Below, piece after piece: positions 12,101-27,300 of a stretch of DNA of 64,000 nucleotides. Each line of letters begins with the position of its first letter. The first letter of the stretch is position 1. Location: assembly GCA_025084515.1 (NCBI GenBank), contig JAJAGP010000216.1:157001-221000 (forward strand). Direction: 5' to 3'. The notes beneath the pieces are model-generated. The model saw nothing but the letters and a program-made list of their open reading frames with translations, had not been told where the DNA came from and did not search any database. The translations under genes were made by a program, and so were the position numbers. Origin of the DNA: Ancistrus triradiatus (lineage: Eukaryota; Chordata; Actinopteri; Siluriformes; Loricariidae).

Positions 12101-15100
12101 TCAGAAATCCTACGGAGTTATTAAATCACATTCATATACAGTATCTCGCTAAAATTTCCTGTCAAGTTAGCTAATTTTCTCACAGATGTTGTCGGTTTAC
12201 ATCATGATACATAGGTAGTATCTGGCTAGTTAAAAGCATTTAACAAAACGGCTAACGCTAAACCCATTGCACGTATGAATTTGACTCCTCTCAGAAATCA
12301 CAGAAAGTTGGTTTATGTTTATCAAGCTGGTTGATGTGAACCCTTGCATTTAATGACTTATAAGACCTCTTTTAGCACCCTAAAAACTTGTAGCCAGGTA
12401 TTTAAAGCATAAGAAGATGGCCGACCTTCTCCACATACTCGAACACCAGGTAGAGTTTCCCACGGCGTCGGAACGCCTCCTTAAGCTCGACGATGTTGTC
12501 CTGTTTTAGCGTGCGGAGCATCTTCAGCTCCCGCAGCGTGGTCTCCTTAACCTCCTCATTCTCTGCATAGGGAGACAATTACAGTGGTATCTCGATTCGA
12601 GAACCTAAAACGACGAGTACCGAGGACTTTGTTCCCATAAGGAATAATGTAAAAGCATTAATGGACTTAATGTACAGGTGCTCCCTGATTATACTCAGCA
12701 AATTTCAGCAAAGTGGAGCTCAAACGACCTTCTGGAACCAATAGCTCTGTGTCATCATCTTAGTTCCATATCTCGGTGTATCCTAGCCTAGTGTATCTTT
12801 GCACATTTATTATCCTAGCTCTGCGTTTCATTGTTTGTGTTAGCACAGCCTCTTAGCCTCTGTCTGTTTTCTCTGAGTCTTATATCATGTCTGTTGTTTT
12901 CACATTTGACGTTCTCTTGTTTTCGCACCACCATGTCATTTCATAAACCGCCACCACTTGCTACAAGTGTGAGACCTGCTGAATGTTTAGCAGTTCAGAC
13001 TGATTCTTAATGAACACTGTTGTAACAGAGACTGTTTCAGTTAGTTTTCTTAACTAAATAAAAAGTTTTTAACTTCAAGACCACAAAAACTAGATCTGAC
13101 AAAGATCGCTCTAGGGTGCCAGTGAGATATATGGAAGAAATTAAATATATTTATTTCTCAACCCCACAGACTGCTCCACATACAGTGGGGCAAAAAAGTA
13201 GTTAGTCAGCCACTGATTGTGCAAGTTCTCCTACTTAGAAAAATGAGAGAGGTCTGTAATTTTCATCATATGTACACTTCAACTATGAGAGGCAAAATGA
13301 GAAAGAAAAATCCTGGAAATCACATTGTATGATTTTTAAAGAATTTAATTGTAAATTATGGTGAAAAATAAGTATTTGGTCAATACATTTGGTTCAACTC
13401 AATACTTTGTAACATAACTATTGTTGGGAATGACAGAGGTCAAACGTTTCCTGTAAGTCTTCACCAGGTTGGCACACACTGTAGCTGGTATTTTGGCCCA
13501 TTCCTCCATGCAGATCTCCTCTAGAGCAGTGATGTTTTGGGACAACACGGATTTCAACTCCCTCCACACATTTTCTATGGGCTTGAGGTCTGGAGACTGG
13601 CTAGGCCACTCCAGGACCTTGAAATGCTTTTTACAGAGCCACTCCTTTGTTGCCCAAGCGGTGTGTTTGGGATCATTGTCATGCTGGAAGACCCAGCCGC
13701 ATTCCATCTTCAATGCTCTCACTGATGGAAGGAGGATTTGGCTTGAAATCTCACGACACATAGCCCCGTTCATTCTTCCCTTAACACGGATAAGTCATCC
13801 TGTCCCCTTTGCAGAAAAACAGTCCCAAAGCATGATATTTCCACCCCCATGTTTCACAGTAGGTATGGTGTTCTTGGGGTGCGACTCAGCATACTTTTTC
13901 CTCCAGTTGCGTTTTTACCAAAAAGTTCAGTTTGGTTTCATCTGACCACATGATATTCTCCCAATCCTCTTCTGGATCATCCATATGTTCTTTGGCAAAC
14001 TTCAGACGAGCCTCAACATGTACTAGCTTAAGCAGGGGGGCACGACTGGCACTGCAGGATCTGAGTCCCTGTTGGCGTAGTGTGTTACTGATGGTAGCCT
14101 TTGTTACATTGGTCCCAGCTCTCTGCAGGTCATACATCAGGTCCCTCCGTGTAGTTCTGGGATTTTTGCTCACCATTCTCATGATCATTTTGACCCCACG
14201 GGATGAGATCTTGCATGTAGCCCCAGATCAAGGGAGTATCAATGGTTTTGTATGTCTTACAATTGCTCCCACAGTTGATTTATTCACACCAACCTGCTTG
14301 CCTATTGTAGATACACTCTTCCCAGCCTGCTGCAGGTCTACAATTTTCTTCCTGGTGTCCTTCGACAGCTCTTTGGTCTTGGCCATGGTTGAGTTTGGGG
14401 TCTGACTGTTTGAGGCTGTGGACAGGTGTCTTTTATACAGATAACGAGGTCAAACAGCTGCCATTAATACAGGTAACGAGTGGAGGACAGAAGAGCTTCT
14501 TAAAGAATAAGTTACATGTCTGTGAGGGCCAGAAATCTTGCTTGTTTGTGGGTGACCAAATACTTATTTTCCACCATGATTTACAATTAAATTCTTTAAA
14601 AATCCTACAATGTGATTTCCTGGATTTTGTTTTTCTTATATTGTCTCTCATAGTTGAAGTGTAGCTATGATGAAAACTACAGACCTCTCTCATCTTTCTA
14701 AGTAGGAGAACTTGCACAATCAGTGGCTGACTAAATGCTTTTTTGCCCCACTGTAACAACCTATAGTTCCAATAAAATTACATGATACGTCTTGTCTAAA
14801 AGGTGGTGCAAAAGTTGGAGATATCCCCAGTTTGATCCCGAACTCAGACCAGCTGAGTGGAGACTGCATGTTCTCCCTGTCTCCTCCTACATTCCAATGA
14901 CATGTACTTGGTTAATTAGTGTCATATCCGTTGATGCTGATGTGATGTTAAGTAAGTAAATAGATAAATAATTCAGGATGTGAAACAACATTATTATATT
15001 TCTTTGATTGGTACGTCTTCTAAATATGGCAGCACTACGTTTTTGTAAACCAAAGGCGTTCCTCACCACACTAAGTGGCTAACTAGCTGGATATGCAGTA

Positions 15101-18100
15101 CCTAAACCAGAACATAATCCCAGATTAGAACAGTTACTATTGCAGATATTGACTTGCAATGAGAAAACAATCATTTAGACAATTTACCTTCGCTGTCCTT
15201 GAACTTCTTTATGGCCACAAGTTCTTTTGTCTCCTGTACAAAAAATACACAAAAACAAGTCTTGGACAACAGCCAGGCAAGACCTACATGCTAACAATCT
15301 ACAGTCAAGTCCTGTTTTCTGAATGTACTACATTCTAGAAAATGGATTAGATAACAAATATTTGGATAACGGGGCCCTTATTTACATTATTTTCTATTGG
15401 AATACCCCTTTCTGGTTCCTGTATGTTCAAAATCCTGCCTAGTTTTAATCACTTATGATATAATGTATATAACAGGGGTGTTTCTAGACTAGTTGTTAGA
15501 CCGGGGCACACAGGATTTAAAGACACTGTACCCTCTGTTTGCCAATCAGTCATAGGGGCAAAAATTTGCATGAAAAATCAGCCTATTAAATCAGCTAGGG
15601 ACTGTGGTGGCCTAGCACAGCAGTATTTTACTAAAGCAGATGTCTCAGTCAAATGGGTCTGATGATGCCTGGTATGTGCTACAGTGGTTTGTCCCACTGT
15701 AGCACATACCAGGCATCATCAGACCCTGATTGATTCTCATGACTGACCCCAAGTATGGGTTGAGTAGGTCTCCCTCTAATGAGCACTGTCCTGTTGATCA
15801 CTTTTACCATTGTGTGCAACTAATATAATCTTACAATGTACGACAGTAAAGCTTTGGCAGAGGCAGGACTTGAACCCTTATCGTTCTGGTCAATAGTCCA
15901 GTATCTTAAACGCTGCACCCCACTGTCCTATGCAGCCTAATTCTACCTGACAACAGGTTTAATTATAGAACTATTAATCTAGCACTGAAACCTTGCCTCT
16001 CTTCAGGTCCAAAACAATAGGATTGTCTGAAGGTCTTTTTAAATACCTGCTACTAATAAAGCCTATGTTTCATACTGTCAAGGTGTATTGAGATCAAAGA
16101 CATTGTCTTTTGGTTCTGTATAAAGCCGCAGTACTAAAACACTAATCATTACTAATTAGCCTTATATTATAATCATCATTTAATCATCAGGGAGAAGGTT
16201 AGTTATTGGGTGAAGCTTTGATCTCTAGCTCTAATGGCCTTCTCAGCTAGCAATCTCACCCCAGTGCATATTTACGGCTCTGGTGCTAAAAATGTTGCTG
16301 TCCGTCTGCCCAGTTTCGCTCTTATTTCTCTACAAAATCCTCTCTTAGTGCAGCGGAGCACAAACTCTAATAGCATGCCTGTCAGCAATAACACTTGTAC
16401 TTGCTACTTTTGCACTCATGACAAAAAAAATGATTCATCTGCAAATGGTGTTAGTAGAATAACCGATATAGGCCTTTTGATAACGATGGCGTAGTTGTGC
16501 ACCAATACAGTCTTCAATACACAACAGATCAAACTATATTACGGTGCCAATTAGTTTCCCAAAAAGACACCTCTCCATAGGACAATCAGTGGAATAATCA
16601 CTCGCACCATGACGCTCTCCATGGGCAGCTGATACCAAACTCCATCCTCTCTCCATAAGTCGCTCTGAAGCTTCTGTCACATCTTTCATACTCTGAGGAA
16701 TTTGTCATTGTCGCCTCAAAAAAAACCCATCACACAAGGGGTACTTCAAAGCTCAGATAATTCAGAGCCATACGCCTGGAGCTCTCTGATGTATACAGTA
16801 CTGTGCAAAAGTCTTAGGTCACCATTAGAGTTGTTTTAGCAATGGTATAATGACCATATATATATATATATATATATAAAACATATTGTCCACTATTTTT
16901 GCATTATAAATCCATATTATTTCCACTAATCTTCATTCCAAGCTTTGTGAGCTTTAGCATATGTTAACATTTTCAGCCTGTTTCCCTTCCGGAAAAATGG
17001 TTTCTTGGCTGCTACCCTTCCAAAAAGACCATTCCTGATCAAGCTTTTTCTGACTCTAGAAGGGTCAACTTGTCATCCCGGTGAAACTGCCAGGAAGAGC
17101 CATTGCATATGACAGTCGTCACACCTAGCAGTGATATGAGGGGCACTAACAGATCAGCGATATGTGCAGGACATCCTGTGGTCACATGTGTTGCCTCTCA
17201 TGGCAGGGCTTCCAACTGACAGGTTTCAGCAGGATAATGCTTGCCCAAGCACAGCAATGGTTTCCCAGAAATGTCTCCGGCAGCTTGCAACACTTCCTTG
17301 CCCAGTCGAGCATTTACGGGACTGGCTGGGACACCAGATTCAGCAAAGTATGAAATAGGACAATCTACAGGCCCAACTGTGGGCAAAATATAGAGGCATG
17401 TCTAGCAGTCAACAATCTCTCACCAAGAGACATACTACCCAAAAGTAGCCTATAAGAGCCTTTTTAGAAGCACTTTTATACCTTCTTGTGGCAAAACCCA
17501 GTGCCTAATCAGACCACACCTGTAATCATTTACATATTTAATTTTTTTTGTCAATGAGTGTATACGGTCATTATACCATTGCTAAAACAATAGTGCATTT
17601 AATGTAATGGTGACCTAAGACTTTTGCACAGTGCTGTAAGTCTGAGCACCTCGTACAGTGTCTTGTTCATTTCGGATATCAATCAGGATTGGCCAAGGGT
17701 GCCAGAATGTTGCCAAAGATGAAGTCTGCATTGCCTTCAGGCTTCACACACACCGGTGATCAATGTCAAAGCGCTAATTAAATTTGTAATAAGTTAATTA
17801 CTGTCTCATGCAAAAGTCTGGATACCCCTGCTCAAATGATCTGCTGATGTTTGCGTGATCTTCCACATGAAAAGTTAGACCAGCTCTGCACGAAACAAGC
17901 AGGTGAGTTAATGGGGAAATAATAAACTGAGCACCGGTGCGACCTCCAGGACCGGATTTGATTAAAAGAGACACTGACAGGATCTGTCGGCACTGCCAAC
18001 CTACAGCAAGAGCAACAGGTAACCTTAGCTTTGGGTATTGTTCCTGTTTAGCATTGCAGCACATGCTGATGTATGGTGCTTGTCTAGTCCATGGGCCTAT

Positions 18101-21100
18101 TACAAGTGGATTACAAGCTCGTTTTATATTCCCCTGGTTTCATGCTGCTCTCTGACGCCAATCTAGAAGGTTGAGACGCTGCTCGTTTCCTGGGAAGTCA
18201 CGTCATCGTTTCACAAAATGGCTAGCATAAATCAAAAAATGTTTCAGCAAACAGGCATCTCTGTTTTTAAGCATGGAGCATGTCATTTACAAATGCAGTG
18301 ACTATGATACAGCACACAGTGCCGGCTTAACCCGGCTTGTCCTTGTTGCCACTACTTAATTTATGAATGGCTGTGCATCAGGGCCACCGGAGCGCACCTC
18401 GGTTTGATGCCGAATTGCAAATTTGATTACACTACAAACCCTTCCAGCTTGTGCACTGGCACACAGACAGAGAGAATCACAAAGGAGATCCATTTCAGAT
18501 TAAAATAGTGAGGAGATGCAGGACGCAGGTCGGTCCAAGACCTTCAGTCATCTTTCAAAATTCAGGCTGAGCTAATGCTCTTCACCAAAAAACCATGCCA
18601 CAAGATGAGTCATCTAGCTGGAAAGCCTAAAACACATCTCTAACAACCTGGATATTCATACCTACTGTAAAAGTCATCGGTATTAGGGATGGGTATTGGA
18701 AAGGACTTCACGATAAGATATGCATCACGATATATGGGTGACGATACGATTATATCATGATACATTGCGATATACTGCAATATTCCTCGTAGTTCACTTA
18801 AAATATAAAAACAGCTGAAATACACGTTACGGTGTACAATCTGAGTCGTCTTAATACATCACATCACACGGATAATTCAGCAGACAAATTCAGTCAAAAC
18901 ACTACACATCTACAGGACTGGCGATTGTAGTTTACATTCCATTTAAAATGTGCTTTTTTTCCTTCAAAAAATCGTTTTTTGAGCTGAAAATCTATTTAGT
19001 ATATTGCGAAAACAAATATATATTGCTGTACAGATTTTCTAACAAATAGGTGACAGCAAAAGATCTGCAGAATTTTCTAGAACATGCTTAATGTGTCCAG
19101 AATAACAAAAATGGTGTTAATGGAAAAACCAACACTTTTTGGAACATGTTCTGTGGACTTGACCAAGCCAGAAACCAGATCACTAACCTACCAAAGACGC
19201 TATGGCATGACCTGAACAGAAGTCTTTATGCAATAAATCCCAGAATCGTCTAAAGCTAAAATGCAGCAAATCATGGCCATCGGAGCCTAGTCATTAAAAT
19301 CATATTAATGCAAATATTCCATTTCACTAAACGAACAGCATTCCTATTAATAGACGTTTGTGTGTGCATGACGTGGCAGCCAGGGCTCGAGATGAAACCC
19401 ATCAGTCCGACTGAGAACTGCAGGGTATTGTGTTAGATTGACGTGATGAATAGTCGATACACAATCATCTGTCCGACAACACGCAATCTGATTTCTTGCT
19501 GTGAAATGCCATGCAAAAATAAACTCCCCATTTTGTGCACCGTTCAATTTCCTATCATAACGATACACTCATCTGTGGATGTGAGTATACAGAATAAAAG
19601 TTTGGGCACTCCCGGTCAGTTACCACTTTATTGATTTTCTTGTAAATGTTAACATAACCTATCTACACAAACTTCAATATGACTCACATTTACATCTGCT
19701 TGAGACGGAGACAGATGTGGACAGAATGTGTGTGTGTGTGGGGGGGTAATTGATAAAAGACATGATGTAGAGAAGGTGTGGATCAAGGTAAATACAGTGA
19801 GGGAGCTAAGCTGCTAAGCTAACAAACAATGTAACAAAAGAACACAGAGACACTCCGACAATTAATGGAATGGAGAGTGCAATATCAAGACAACTCAAAA
19901 ATATTACAAAGTGTTGTGTACATTACGTATCTACTGTTATGCTAACTCAAAAAGACTAAGAGCAAACCATGCTAACACAAACAGAGAGTGCTCTTACATA
20001 AAGACTGCGCTAAAACACCAACAAACAATGCTAAAACACATGAACAGTGAAAAAGAGGCTAACACAAGGACTAAGCTAAGCCAAACACACAAAATTAACA
20101 GGACCAGACAATGCTAATACAAACAGAAACAAATGAGCAGTGCTAATAGAGACAATAGGCTACACAAATAAACAATACAAATAGGTAACTCCCTGATACA
20201 AACAGACACTGAGCTAACAGAATCACAAACATGGACATGAGCTAAACAATAAGCTAGGCTAACATGGGGAGAAAGCTAATACTGACACACAAGGACAGAG
20301 AGCCAACGCTAACACAAACAGACTGGCTACTACATATGGACAACCTAACAATCTACAGCTAACAGATAATGTGCTAACACAGCTAGACAATGGGATAATA
20401 CAAACAGACAAAGAGAACAAGCTAATGACAGCAAAGGCACAGGCAAGTTCCAATTCTGGACAGAATGGCAATCCAACACAACAGGGCACACATACAGACC
20501 CTGGAACCCTTTAGAGCAGTGGGTCCTAGAGTGAGAGTTCCCAAAGTGGTGGGGTTAGGGTGGAGGGGGTCAGAAAATAAACTGAATGAGGCATGTCTGA
20601 GCCACAAAAATATTCTTATCTCCAAAAGGGGTACTGCAGAAAAATTGGGAGCACTGCTTTAGAGACACCACTGCTAAACAGTTCATTATCTTTTTTTCCT
20701 GTATGTTTTCCTGCCACCCCTGGCAACGGCCCCGGATGCCTTTCCCTGGAGAACACAGTGTGCAAGTGTACCCTGGCTGGGATGGCAGTCCATTGTAGGG
20801 CTGTGTAAGGGTGGCTGGTGCAACACTAGGTGATGATCCCCTGACCAGGGATCCCCTAACTGGTTTCCGATCCCTCAGACACAGCCAATCGTGTCTGCAA
20901 ATGGCATGCTGGAAATCAAACCCAGGTTTCTGCAGTGGTAGGCTAGCATACAAGACCGCTGCACCAAATGAGCACCCTAAAGAGTTAATTAATAGATATG
21001 ATATACTTAAACCTAAACATTAGCATTGTTTGGACTGCATGGTTTCCCTCTGCATCGTCTTCTGAGCTTCACACCATCACAGCATGTCTCGCCAGTGTTC

Positions 21101-24100
21101 CCACTCAAGGTGACCTATTTTATGCTAACACACGCTCAAGTCCCCTGTTCTTCCCGAAGACAAAGCTACTGTCCACTAAGGGTGCAGGATTTAAAATTCT
21201 CCTCACGATACAAAGCGCCTGTAGCTGCTCTTCCTTGACAATGGGTTTTCATGAGGAACGTCTATAGAGATCATATGCTGTTTATTGAAAAAGACGTCAT
21301 AAGCATCATAAGTATGTAGACACCTGCAGTTTACCTTCTAGTTCAGCTTAGACAAGCTATTTCATCCACAACCATACTTAACATTTACAATTACAGTACA
21401 AATGCTGCATGGTAGAGTTGCAGTTCTAGAACTTCCAAACTGCTGTGACACCTTAGTCCTAATAAGTACATCAAGAACCAAAACCAATGACTAACAATCA
21501 AATTTTTCCCCATATGGAATAATGTAAAATGAATGAATCCGTTCCAGACCCCCAAAAAATCCACACTGTATAAGGCATTATATGCATTAATGGAGTTTTA
21601 TTGTACAGATGCTTCCAGATTTACGATTTGGACATGTTCCGACAAATCCATCATAAGTTAAATGTAACATGAACCGATGAATCTATTACACATTAACACT
21701 TACATTAACACTTAACCTACAGTTGGCTAAAATCATTAACACAAAGTTTATTTTATAATAAAGTGTTGAAAACTCCGGGTGCTAGCATAGCTGCTAATGC
21801 TAACTGCAGCCTGTGTTCTGGATTCAGTTTATTTTGGTTGACTGTCAATACTAACTACTTTAGAACCCACGGAGACTTATTTGCACTAAGCATACAGTAC
21901 TAAAGAAAAACATGATAAACACAGCAGAGATCTTAATTGAGCACGAGCTAATGTGAACCTGAATCACTGAATCACTGTGTACTGAATCATGAATCGTGAA
22001 TCAAGTTTCGGCTGAAACAAGTCTAAGTTTAAGCAGATGTGCCAATTCCAGAGCAAATGATGAGAACCCAGACACATTTTTGTAGCCAAAATGCTTCGAG
22101 AACTGAATTCGATGAGTTCCAAGGTGGTCGAGAACCAAGGTACCACTGTAGTTAGGCATTCTAGGTGTGTTGGTCAAAACTTTACCAGCAAGATCAGCCA
22201 AGTTCAACAACCATTACCAGACCAGCACTAGCACGCAAATACCAAGTTGGACCAACATGGAACATGATCTTGCATATTGACAAGCAGAACAGCATCCAAA
22301 ACACAACATACACAACTCTTTGCTTTTTTTTACCAGAGCGTCTTTGTCCTCACCATGCCTGATGTAGATATGAGTGAAACTATTTAACCAACGTAACAGC
22401 CTTCAAAAAGTTGTGTATTATTTTATAAATATATGCTAACTCTTAAATATTCTTAGGTGATGACCTTCTACCGTAAGCTTGAAGAGGTCTTTAGTCATGA
22501 ACCAAATGTCCCTTATACAGTAAATTATTTAATGCAGGCTAAAAACTAATTACAGACAATAATCAAGCCTTAAGAAGCAATATAGGAACAGCAAGCTTAG
22601 CTGACGAGGACATATGGCAGTTTGTGACTCATTTAGTCCTCCATTCCAGGAATTGTGAGAACCTGCAGGCCAGTTTCGCAGCATTGCAACAATCAGCTTT
22701 TGTATTAAGAACCTATAATACACTCTTTGTTGGTATACAGTGCATTGAAATGCCTGTTTCAGCTGTCCCTGATGTACCTAATCACCCTAGTCAGGAGTGT
22801 ATAGCTAATCTGATTTTTACCCTTTTGGCATTTATAAGGATGATACTTGCTTTAGCATATTTTAGCTCCTTCTAATCAGTTAGCATGACTGGTTTACCTC
22901 AGCAAATAAGATATTCACCTGAGTAACAGACTTTTACTTTCATTACCTAAAAGAGAAATTGTATTCATTCATATTTTAAAATGTAATATGTCAATTAGTG
23001 TTGGTCTTGGACAGTTAGCAAGGAAGCATCATATGCTAGCTTGCGGCTCATATGAAATGCTGTTTGCTAACAGTTCAGCTACATGTGGCTTTTAAACCAC
23101 AGTCCTAAAAATGTATGTTTTTAATACATCTTGGATATAACCATTCTCATTTATAGAATTGCTGTCGTATAGAATTGCTGTCGTATGCAGAACTTTACGG
23201 ACTCCTGGACCATTTACATGGTTGTTGCAGTGCCAGGGGATTCCACCCTCAGACACAGTCACGTACGCCTGTGATGCCAGACTTGTCCAGAAGGCACTGC
23301 CATGATGTGGAACTGGCATCCCGATGGTGGTGGGCTAGTGTACTAGACTGCTGCAACACCAAAGCGCCTACATAAAATTTGGTGTGTGCAACAGTTTGGG
23401 CACCTTTCCAGATGATGCACTAGTGTAAATTGCAGAAATAGGTCATACTTGAAGGCAGCACACATTTTTACCCCACATATCATGATCAGGGTCGCAAAAT
23501 TCATTGGACGCACGCAAAAACTCCTTGGATGGGATGCCAGTCCATCACAGCCCGTCTAGCTGCATGACTCAACCTTCACATTGCAAGCCTACCCAAGGGG
23601 TTTGAATCCAGGTTGTCGACAACTACAGCATAGTTCTTATCACTGAGCAGCAAGAGCTTGCTAAGTTTGTGTCAACTGCATAGTAGTTTGACCAGGTGTG
23701 CCCAAATGTTTGCAGAAGACTTTACTAGCTTTATTTCCAAGTATTCACTCTACTCCTAGTCCTGACTCTAGTAGAGCCCCAGAATGGTGTAACTCAATAT
23801 TGAAATGCCTACAATTAGCTTCTGCTGTAGCTCCGTGAAGCAGAATAATGAGGACCATGTGGGATTAAGACTGAAAACAAGAAACTGCCTGTTTGGCTTA
23901 AATATTTGCCATGTTTATTGTATAGAGATCAAAAAAAGCTGACTGCTCATTTATCAAAGTCCTGTACTCTCTCTACGTGGCCCAGTGAAGCGGATAATGT
24001 AGACCAAAGTCTTATATCATATGGACATTGTGACTTACCTTGTGCCTGCATTTTAGGACCACCCCATAGGCTCCTACAAAAAAAGACAGATAATCCGTTA

Positions 24101-24290
24101 CTATCAAGCAGATTGGATCTAGATGTAAAACAAATAACATGGCATGTTAAACAGTTTTTTTACATGTCTATGTATTGCATTAATTATACTGTGTTAATTA
24201 TTATAGCCTGTGTATTGCAGAAATTATACACATAAAAGTACATAAAGGTACAATCTATCTATCTATCTATCTACCTGTCTATATATACAT

Positions 24291-24382
<92 letters not shown>

Positions 24383-27300
24383 CATTTACAGCATTTAGCA
24401 GACGCCCTTATCCAGAGCAACTTATTGTGGGTTAAGGGGATTGCTCAAGGACCCAACAGTGGCAGCTTGGCTGAGGTGGGATTTGAACCCTGCGCCTTAA
24501 CTACTAGGCCACCACAGTCCCAAAATTTAGCAATGCATTGGCCGGGATTTGAACCCGGGCTTCCCACATATATATAATTTGTATATAATTTCAAATCATA
24601 CTCAAAAGTACTAATAAAATAACTGTCATAATAATGTGTGCTTGACAGCCACATCATCCTGCATGGCCCTCCCTTGACCCTTTTCTCCTTCCACAGCAGG
24701 CTGTTCCATTACCCCTCCCATAAATTCTCCCTTTCTGTGCACTTCCTTGTCTGGTAGTCTCGCTGTGCCATATCTGGTTTGTTTTCTCTTCTTATGGTTT
24801 CTTGTAGTGTTCTATGTTTCTGTTAGCTGTTAGACACAATGGGTGAGTCCCATTTCAGGGGCTGCATCCTTCGAAGGCTGCATTTGAAGACCGATTGTGT
24901 CATAGTGGCGCGCCTAGGCTGTCCCATTCCGAAGGATCCTTCGTATGCGGCCTACAAATGCAGCCTTCTTTTCCCTCAAAACGAAGGATACATCCGATGT
25001 ATCCTTCGCGACCTACCATATCCCGAGGTGCATTGCGCCTGAGGGGAACTTAGGGATATCACAACGATTGGCTGAGGAATATACGTTATTTAAATGTAAG
25101 GATTTAAAAACTCGAACAGGTAAATGTTAAAAAGCAAACGCGCAACATTTTTTGTTTTGTTTTAGGGAGCAAGTAGCAAACGGAGACCTTTATTAAACTG
25201 CTTGAGGAAAAATAAATGCCAGTGAACTGCAGTGAAGCGTCTCCTCCAATAATTGAAAAACCAAAAACAGCATATAAACTAAACTCTAAATTTCTGGCTG
25301 CATTATTATAACAATTATTGCTGTTTTGTGATACGGTGCGGGCGGGTGGTTCTGTGACGCAAACAGGAAATCCAATGCAGAGTAGACCGTCTCATTTCGG
25401 TTCCGTCTTTGCCGCGGTCGACCCAGCCTTCCAAGCACACACCTTCGTAGACCGCGTAGACCGCGTCCTTCGAAGGATGCAGCCCCTGAAATGGGATTCA
25501 CCCTATGTCTTGTTGTGTTAGCGTTAGCATAGTCTGTATTAACATTGTATCTGTTTGGTTTAGCATATGGTCTCCCTTTGTTAGCACATATTAGCATTGT
25601 TCGTATTAGCTCTTTGGGTGTATGTATTAGCATTTTCTGTTTCGCACTGCCTCTTTATATTGTCCGTTTGTCTTAGCGCTGTCTGGTTATTAGTGTCTAT
25701 TTGTTTTAGCATTATCTGGTTATTAGCACTGACTGTTTGTATTAGCACTACCTGGTCTTGTTAGCATTCTCTGTTTGGTTTAGCTTTGTCCATCTGTCCG
25801 TTAACTTTAGCTTGGTAGCTTTTGTCCATGTGTATTAGTTTTTAGCTTCTTTGTTTACCATGTCTTCTTGTTAGCTTAGGACCCGAGTCTGTCTGTTTCA
25901 CCTGTCTCATAGTTGGCCTTTATGTTTTTGCCTTGGCTCTCACGTTTTCTGCACTATGTAATATCTAAATAAAACATGCCCACTTGCACCTATGTTGGTC
26001 TCTGTTTCCTTGCACCCTCCCAAGCTTGACAATGCGCACTTAAATAATTGCATATCTTACAATCTGAAAACGACTTGGTTTGTGAACTAGTTAGAACCCT
26101 AGGGACGCAAGTAGTGGAAAAATATAACAGATATATAAGGGTTAAAAAGGATCTGGATTTTGCTCTTTCTGTTCCTGTTCATTTATATTTTAGACATTTC
26201 AGACTGTGTGTTCTTAGATGTTTGTTCTCTCTCTCTCTCCCTCCCTCTCTTTGTGTCCCTCTTTTCTTTACATTTCAAAAAAGCATCCTTGAGTTCTTAT
26301 CTCTAAATCAGTAATATAATATGGATGTAATATATAGATAGGAATTCAACAAGCCATGCTTCTTTCTAATAAGGGAACTTTAACGAAGAACAGATAGAAA
26401 GAGATGGGATCAGGTGGATGAGTTTAAAGAGTGTGAATCTTCTCCGAGCTTCACACCTTCAGAAGCAGCGAGGAACAATCTGATATTCTGCCTTTTTTTT
26501 TCAACTTACAAGCTGCAAAAATTATACTGTTTTACAGGAGTATAAATGTGAAGTGACACAAAAGCCAAATTCCCCTAGCCCTTCAATAACATGGGGAAGA
26601 TACACAAATGAGATGAGACCGAAATGTGTTGACCTTCAGGCAATACAAATAGTAAGTGTCTGAAAATGTCTACGTTATTAAAGGTTAGACAAACCAGAGC
26701 TGTAATGAAGATGAGAATGCAATTGTATTTTACCTCTACTCACAGTTCAAAAGACAAAAAAGTATATGCAGAAGGGAAACTGAGATGAAGAAATCTAGAA
26801 TAAGGGAGCACCTTCATGTAATAACCTATTTGCAAGATGTGTCAGAAGACAGCTTTTCTTTCATCTAAACACTCATCATGAGAAGGAATTACGACTGGAA
26901 TTGGAAAATATGATCAAAAGAGACTATGCAGAGCTTTTTCATCACTATGTGGACTTCATGAAGTACCAGGAGATTTTATATTGAAATCTCAACCATCATT
27001 GGATCCCAAACAGAACCTGGATTTATCACTAAAGACGATACATGTAAGGGACACTGTAGTAACAAAATTCCTTCTGCTAAGGGCCTGGAAATGGTCCGGG
27101 CAGAGACAGTGGTGCCACCTGTGTCTGTATGGTGGACAAGGAAACTGTGCTACTCATGCTTGTTTGTGGATTAAATGATGTTGGTCTGTCTGGGTCGACT
27201 GGAGGCCATTCGGTGGGTTTGTGTCCGCATGGAACCACTGCCACAAAAACACTTTTTAACAGATAGGTCAGAATGGCCTAGATGGCAGGCAATTCGTCGA

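Noticed and set aside
13469..14405. Two plus-strand open frames of about 158 codons
   Set aside because: They are antisense shadows of the Tc1 transposase on the minus strand.
25286..25633. 115-codon minus-strand open frame
   Set aside because: It straddles the TIR element and the adjacent minisatellite and has no domain.
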